This document shows positions 4,946 to 7,761 of a stretch of DNA of 7,761 bases, in pieces. The number at the start of each line of letters is the position of its first letter. Positions within the stretch are counted from its first letter, which is position 1. Source of the DNA: an uncultured Bacteroidales bacterium (GTDB taxonomy: Bacteria; Bacteroidota; Bacteroidia; Bacteroidales; UBA932); assembly GCA_905234775.1 (NCBI GenBank), contig CAJOJC010000065.1, positions 2,677 through 10,437 on the forward strand, written 5' to 3'. Under the pieces are notes generated by a model. The model made no database searches, had not been told where the DNA came from, and saw nothing but the letters and a program-made list of their open reading frames with translations. Made by a program: the position numbers and the translations under genes.

Positions 4946-7156
4946 TTACTCAGCTTCGGGAACTGCTTCCGCTTCTGCAGGGGTCTCGGCGGGTGCTTCG
5001 GCCGGGGCCTCGACCTGCTCAACCTTAGGCTTGCGCTCGATACCCATCCACTTCAGATTGTTGGTGAAGTAAAGAGCAGCGAAGGTGCCGCAGAGCAAAA
5101 GAAGGATAATGATGATAGTAGGCCAAGGACTCTTCTTGGGAGCATAAGGATCTCCCTCGGTTGCGACCTTAGGATACTTGGCAAGAGAGGTAAGGGTAGC
5201 ACCGAATACGATGTTGACGATGATCTTGCTGTTGATAGCCCAGCCGTTTGCGTTCAGTACGGGGCCGAGGTTGCGCTTGCGGAGCTTCAGCCATGCGATG
5301 AACATCGAAGGACCGGAGATAATGAGGACGAGCACCAGCAGCGCGATAAGCGGTGTGTACCAGTGGGCGAAGAGGGCCGCAAGAGCCGAGAGCACGAAGC
5401 CCAGGGCGAGGCCGATAGCCGCGAAGATACCGGCAAACTTGGCGATGTCGAACTTGTTCTCGACCGGAGCGGCCTTTGCTGCCTCCTTATCTGCAGGGAG
5501 CGAAGCGTTGTTAGCTTTCGCGGTCAGATCGCCGGTGACCTTGGCGTCTTTTTCCGCCGCGCTCTTATTGATGCGGTCGGAGATGGTGCGGGCGAGCTTC
5601 TTGTACGGCGACCAGAAGGCCTGACGTACGCTCACGGGGTTGTCGATTATCTTAGTTACGACTGCATCGTAGTCCAGACCGTCCCTGTCGTAGAACACGG
5701 CGTTCTGGCCAACGCGCAGAGAATCTACATCGCCGTCTGTAAGGACCGCTGCGATAAGGGCGGTCTTTCCGGTAGACTTCGACACGCAGTTGCAATAAAG
5801 GATATACATTCCGCTCTGCGAGGCCATGTCTGCCTGCTTGCCCATGTCTGCGACATTGACGCACAGATCCAGACATCTCTGGTCGATATAGAGTTTACCT
5901 GCCTGGAACACGGCAAGTTCGTCGCGGTTGTAGAACGCACCGAGGATGACGTAGTTGTTGAGGAACTCGTAGAAGTAGCGGTAGAGGCGCATCAGCTTGT
6001 CTACCTCGTCGATTGCATTCGCCTCGTCTGTGAGGGCGAGATCCTGCTCGATCAGGGCGAGGACGGCCTCTTTCTTGTCGGCCTTGAGGAGTTCCTTAGC
6101 CTTCTCGAGTCCGAGCGACTCAACCGCGGCGCCTGCCTTCGAAGCGGCCCAGGCCTTATATGCGTCGAACTTCGCGAGGATAGCGATCCACTGATCCTCG
6201 GTCATTCCTTTCTTTCCCTTGAGTTCCTTGTCGAGCACGAGGGCCTTGAGATTCGCGAAAGCGGCCTTCCATGCCGGGTTGATTCCGTCGAAAGCGAGAA
6301 CACCCTCGGCATTCGGGCGTGCGAGCGGGTACTCGGCGATCTGCTCCATCTCCGCGGTCATGTCGCCGGCGCTGATGGACTGGATCTTTGCGACATCTAC
6401 GTCGACCGCACCTGCGGCGTCTGCGTTGAAGGCGATGAGTTTACAACGGAGGAAGTAGTCTGCAACCTTGGCTTTCACGGCCTCCACGGCTGCGAGAGCG
6501 GCCTCGGTGTCGTCGCCGAACGGGAGGATGTCCGCCGTCTTCGCCTCAGCCCAGGCCACGTAGGCGGTGAGGGCGTCGTAGAAGGCGGTGATGAGGTCGG
6601 CGTCGACTCCCGCCGCTCCGCTGCGGTCGGTCTTCGAACCAACCAGCGCCACGGCCTGGGTGATTGCCTCTTTCACGGCTTCGTCTTCCGTACTTTCGGG
6701 GGTGACGATTCCGTCTCCGTTGAATTTTGTTCCGGCGAAGATAGCTACGCTGTCTGCAGCGTCTGCGAGAGTGATCTCTTCTGCCTCAGCCTTTCCGAGG
6801 TTCGCGAGAATCTGCTTCGCGGAATTGTAAAGACGTGCGCCGGCCTCGACTCCCTGGTTGAGTTCGGCCAGAGGAAGGGTATCAGAGCTCTTCAGGATAA
6901 GGTCCTTGTCTTTCAAGACCGAAGTGATCCACTCTGCAGCGGCAACCACTTCGTACACCCTGATCTTGCCGTCTTTGTCGGTGTCGAGGAGAGTGAGAGT
7001 TTTTTTGTCGAAATAAAGGCCGTCGACGGGACAGCTGAGGACGGTCCAGAGTTTCTGGTCAAGTTCACCGAGATGCGCGATATCTTCTCCGGAAGAAATC
7101 TTCACTCGGGTAACACCGCCGAGAGAGCAAAAGCTCCAGGGATACTTGTTGTCCAT
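4946..7156 (-). CDS. EF-hand-containing membrane protein of unknown function with three C-terminal membrane spans
   Basis: 736 residues with no signal peptide. Near the N-terminus is a textbook EF-hand loop, D58-T-D60-K-D62-G63-K-I65-R-V-Y-E69, predicting Ca2+ binding. A second region (146-154, NGDGIVTPE) is a degenerate loop lacking the position-1 Asp. The middle (about 100-400) is helical and Ala/Lys/Glu-rich. Residues 484-525 (VGQNAVFYDRDGLDYDAVV and SVRQAFWSPYKK) and 622-660 (LKLRKRNLGPVLNANGWAIN) look like conserved blocks; I believe similar blocks occur in uncharacterised proteins of other bacteria. Membrane spans are about 572-597, 600-621 and 678-698. The basic 623-629 segment indicates a cytoplasmic N-terminus, so the acidic Pro/Ala/Glu tail (716-736) would be periplasmic. 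It heads an operon with the exported PEGA protein. I do not recognise a named family or an activity. Confidence 0.85.
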   Translation of the reverse strand: MDNKYPWSFCSLGGVTRVKISSGEDIAHLGELDQKLWTVLSCPVDGLYFDKKTLTLLDTDKDGKIRVYEVVAAAEWITSVLKDKDLILKSSDTLPLAELNQGVEAGARLYNSAKQILANLGKAEAEEITLADAADSVAIFAGTKFNGDGIVTPESTEDEAVKEAITQAVALVGSKTDRSGAAGVDADLITAFYDALTAYVAWAEAKTADILPFGDDTEAALAAVEAVKAKVADYFLRCKLIAFNADAAGAVDVDVAKIQSISAGDMTAEMEQIAEYPLARPNAEGVLAFDGINPAWKAAFANLKALVLDKELKGKKGMTEDQWIAILAKFDAYKAWAASKAGAAVESLGLEKAKELLKADKKEAVLALIEQDLALTDEANAIDEVDKLMRLYRYFYEFLNNYVILGAFYNRDELAVFQAGKLYIDQRCLDLCVNVADMGKQADMASQSGMYILYCNCVSKSTGKTALIAAVLTDGDVDSLRVGQNAVFYDRDGLDYDAVVTKIIDNPVSVRQAFWSPYKKLARTISDRINKSAAEKDAKVTGDLTAKANNASLPADKEAAKAAPVENKFDIAKFAGIFAAIGLALGFVLSALAALFAHWYTPLIALLVLVLIISGPSMFIAWLKLRKRNLGPVLNANGWAINSKIIVNIVFGATLTSLAKYPKVATEGDPYAPKKSPWPTIIIILLLLCGTFAALYFTNNLKWMGIERKPKVEQVEAPAEAPAETPAEAEAVPEAE

Positions 7157-7202
7157 TGATTAAGGGTTTTATATTAGTTTTATCTGTTATCAGGCATTAT
7201 TC

Positions 7203-7235
7203 TTTCAAAGATAGAAATTAAATTTCATATATTTG
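7203..7235 (+). promoter_or_regulatory. Promoter of the DUF389 gene
   Basis: TTTC (7203-7206, three of four to TTTG) and TATATTTG (7228-7235, exact TAnnTTTG) are separated by 21 bases, within the range for Bacteroidetes primary-sigma promoters. The transcript would start around 7240-7243, leaving a leader of about 12-15 bases. Confidence 0.55.
7206..7213 (-). promoter_or_regulatory. Candidate -7 box of the EF-hand/PEGA operon
   Basis: On the minus strand this reads TATCTTTG, an exact TAnnTTTG match, giving a leader of roughly 45 bases before the ATG at 7156. A matching TTTG is not seen 19-21 bases upstream. It overlaps the -33-like element of the divergent promoter by one base, so the two promoters would interfere with each other. 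Confidence 0.4.
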
Positions 7236-7254
7236 CTTGAAAGAAAAGACCAAA

Positions 7255-7761
7255 ATGGAAACAAATATTTGGGGCAAGATAGCAACCTTCGTCAATGTCA
7301 GAAATGAAACCGACATTGAAGGCGCAAACATAAGTATCAGAAAGAACATACACTTCCGCGGAACTACCGTTTTCGTTCTCGCCTGCGCGATCATCATAGC
7401 CAGCGTTGGCCTCAACCTCAACTCGATCCCGGTCATCATCGGCGCGATGCTTATATCCCCCGTGATGGGCCCCATCATCGGTTTCGGCCTCGGGCTGGCT
7501 ACCAACGACACTACTCTGATCAAGGACGCGCTCAAGAACTTCCTCATCATGGTAGGAATCAGCATCCTCGCCTCCGCGATATTCTTCCTGCTGTCTCCTC
7601 TTTCGCCCAGCCAGAAAACCGAACTTCTCGCCCGAACAAACCCCACGATCTACGATGTCCTGATCGCCCTGTTCGGCGGAGCCGCCGGCATGTTCGCCAT
7701 CTCCCGCAAGGAAGGGGGCACCGTAATCCCGGGAGTCGCCATCGCTACGGCGCTGATGCCG
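7255..7761 (+). CDS. DUF389 family membrane protein, N-terminal 169 residues (partial)
   Basis: I translated this frame from the ATG at 7255; it is open to the right window edge. The start lies 19 bases after a -7 box. After a short N-terminal segment (METNIWGKIATFVNVRNETD) come hydrophobic spans at about 37-54, 57-80, 93-113 and 134-150. Family-typical motifs are IPVIIGAMLISPVMGPIIG (58-76), LARTNPTIYDVLIALFGGAAG (124-144) and VIPGVAIATALMP (157-169). These match the DUF389/TIGR00341 hydrophobic family, whose biochemical function is not established. The rest of the protein, including any further spans and C-terminal domain, lies outside the window. It is divergent from the EF-hand operon and shares its 98-base control region. 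Confidence 0.9.
   Translation, partial: METNIWGKIATFVNVRNETDIEGANISIRKNIHFRGTTVFVLACAIIIASVGLNLNSIPVIIGAMLISPVMGPIIGFGLGLATNDTTLIKDALKNFLIMVGISILASAIFFLLSPLSPSQKTELLARTNPTIYDVLIALFGGAAGMFAISRKEGGTVIPGVAIATALMP

Larger units (their letters stand above)
7200..7245. promoter_or_regulatory. Inverted repeat bracketing divergent promoters, candidate operator
   Basis: TTCTTTCAA (7200-7208) and TTGAAAGAA (7237-7245) form a perfect 9-bp inverted repeat with a 28-base spacer. The left arm overlaps the -7 box of the minus-strand operon and the -33-like element of the plus-strand gene. The right arm lies near the plus-strand transcript start. Between them is a palindrome GAAATTAAATTTC (7214-7226). A shared regulator for both directions is possible; the AT-rich composition raises the chance of coincidence. 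Confidence 0.3.

Noticed and set aside
6694..6720. Second EF-hand at residues 146-154 of the 736-residue protein
   Set aside because: The loop lacks the first Asp and the terminal Glu is out of register; at most it is a degenerate relic.
5363..7159. A 598-codon open frame on the plus strand, antisense to most of the EF-hand gene
   Set aside because: It is codon-aligned with the minus-strand gene. Its stops would need TTA, CTA or TCA codons in that gene, which GC-biased codon choice avoids. The translation shows no domains, while the minus frame has an EF-hand and membrane spans.
7218..7646. Minus-strand 142-codon frame opposite the right-edge gene
   Set aside because: The plus frame gives an unmistakable DUF389 protein with its own promoter.

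Overview
The window looks like chromosomal DNA from a member of the Bacteroidota, probably Bacteroidales. Several gene starts are preceded by matches to the Bacteroidetes -7 promoter box TAnnTTTG, and most lack an obvious Shine-Dalgarno. The proteins (RecR C-terminus ending FGDDLEYAD, a PEGA-repeat exported protein, a YGMNVKLPF-type CorA, a secreted family-2 glycosidase) fit the same group. The coding strands are GC-rich and the intergenic stretches AT-rich. No finer taxonomic call can be supported.

Layout, left to right. Bases 1-1526 hold a minus-strand pair: a PnuC-type vitamin-precursor transporter, followed after only 3 bases by the N-terminal third or so of a secreted glycoside hydrolase family 2 enzyme that runs off the left edge. 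Only 42 bases separate pnuC from the divergent recR (plus strand). recR ends in a compact hairpin/T-run, and a 158-base region then holds a well-formed promoter and a structured leader for a CorA magnesium channel (plus strand). A long perfect hairpin lies between CorA and the convergent minus-strand operon that fills 3389-7156. That operon has two genes. The upstream one encodes a 736-residue EF-hand protein with a large soluble part and three C-terminal membrane spans. The downstream one encodes an exported protein with four PEGA-like repeats and an unusual 18-cysteine tail. At the right edge, divergent from this operon across 98 bases, begins a DUF389 membrane protein that is cut by the window end.

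Most genes are ordinary housekeeping or transport genes. The least explained part is the EF-hand/PEGA operon. Its two products carry similar acidic Pro/Ala/Glu/Thr C-terminal tails, and a positive-inside topology reading places both tails in the periplasm. One product has a canonical Ca2+-binding loop and the other a cysteine cluster that could bind metal or be disulfide-linked, and CorA is next door. A shared role in divalent-cation or envelope stress physiology is possible but is inference only. I found no RNA genes, CRISPR arrays, insertion sequences, attachment sites or origins.
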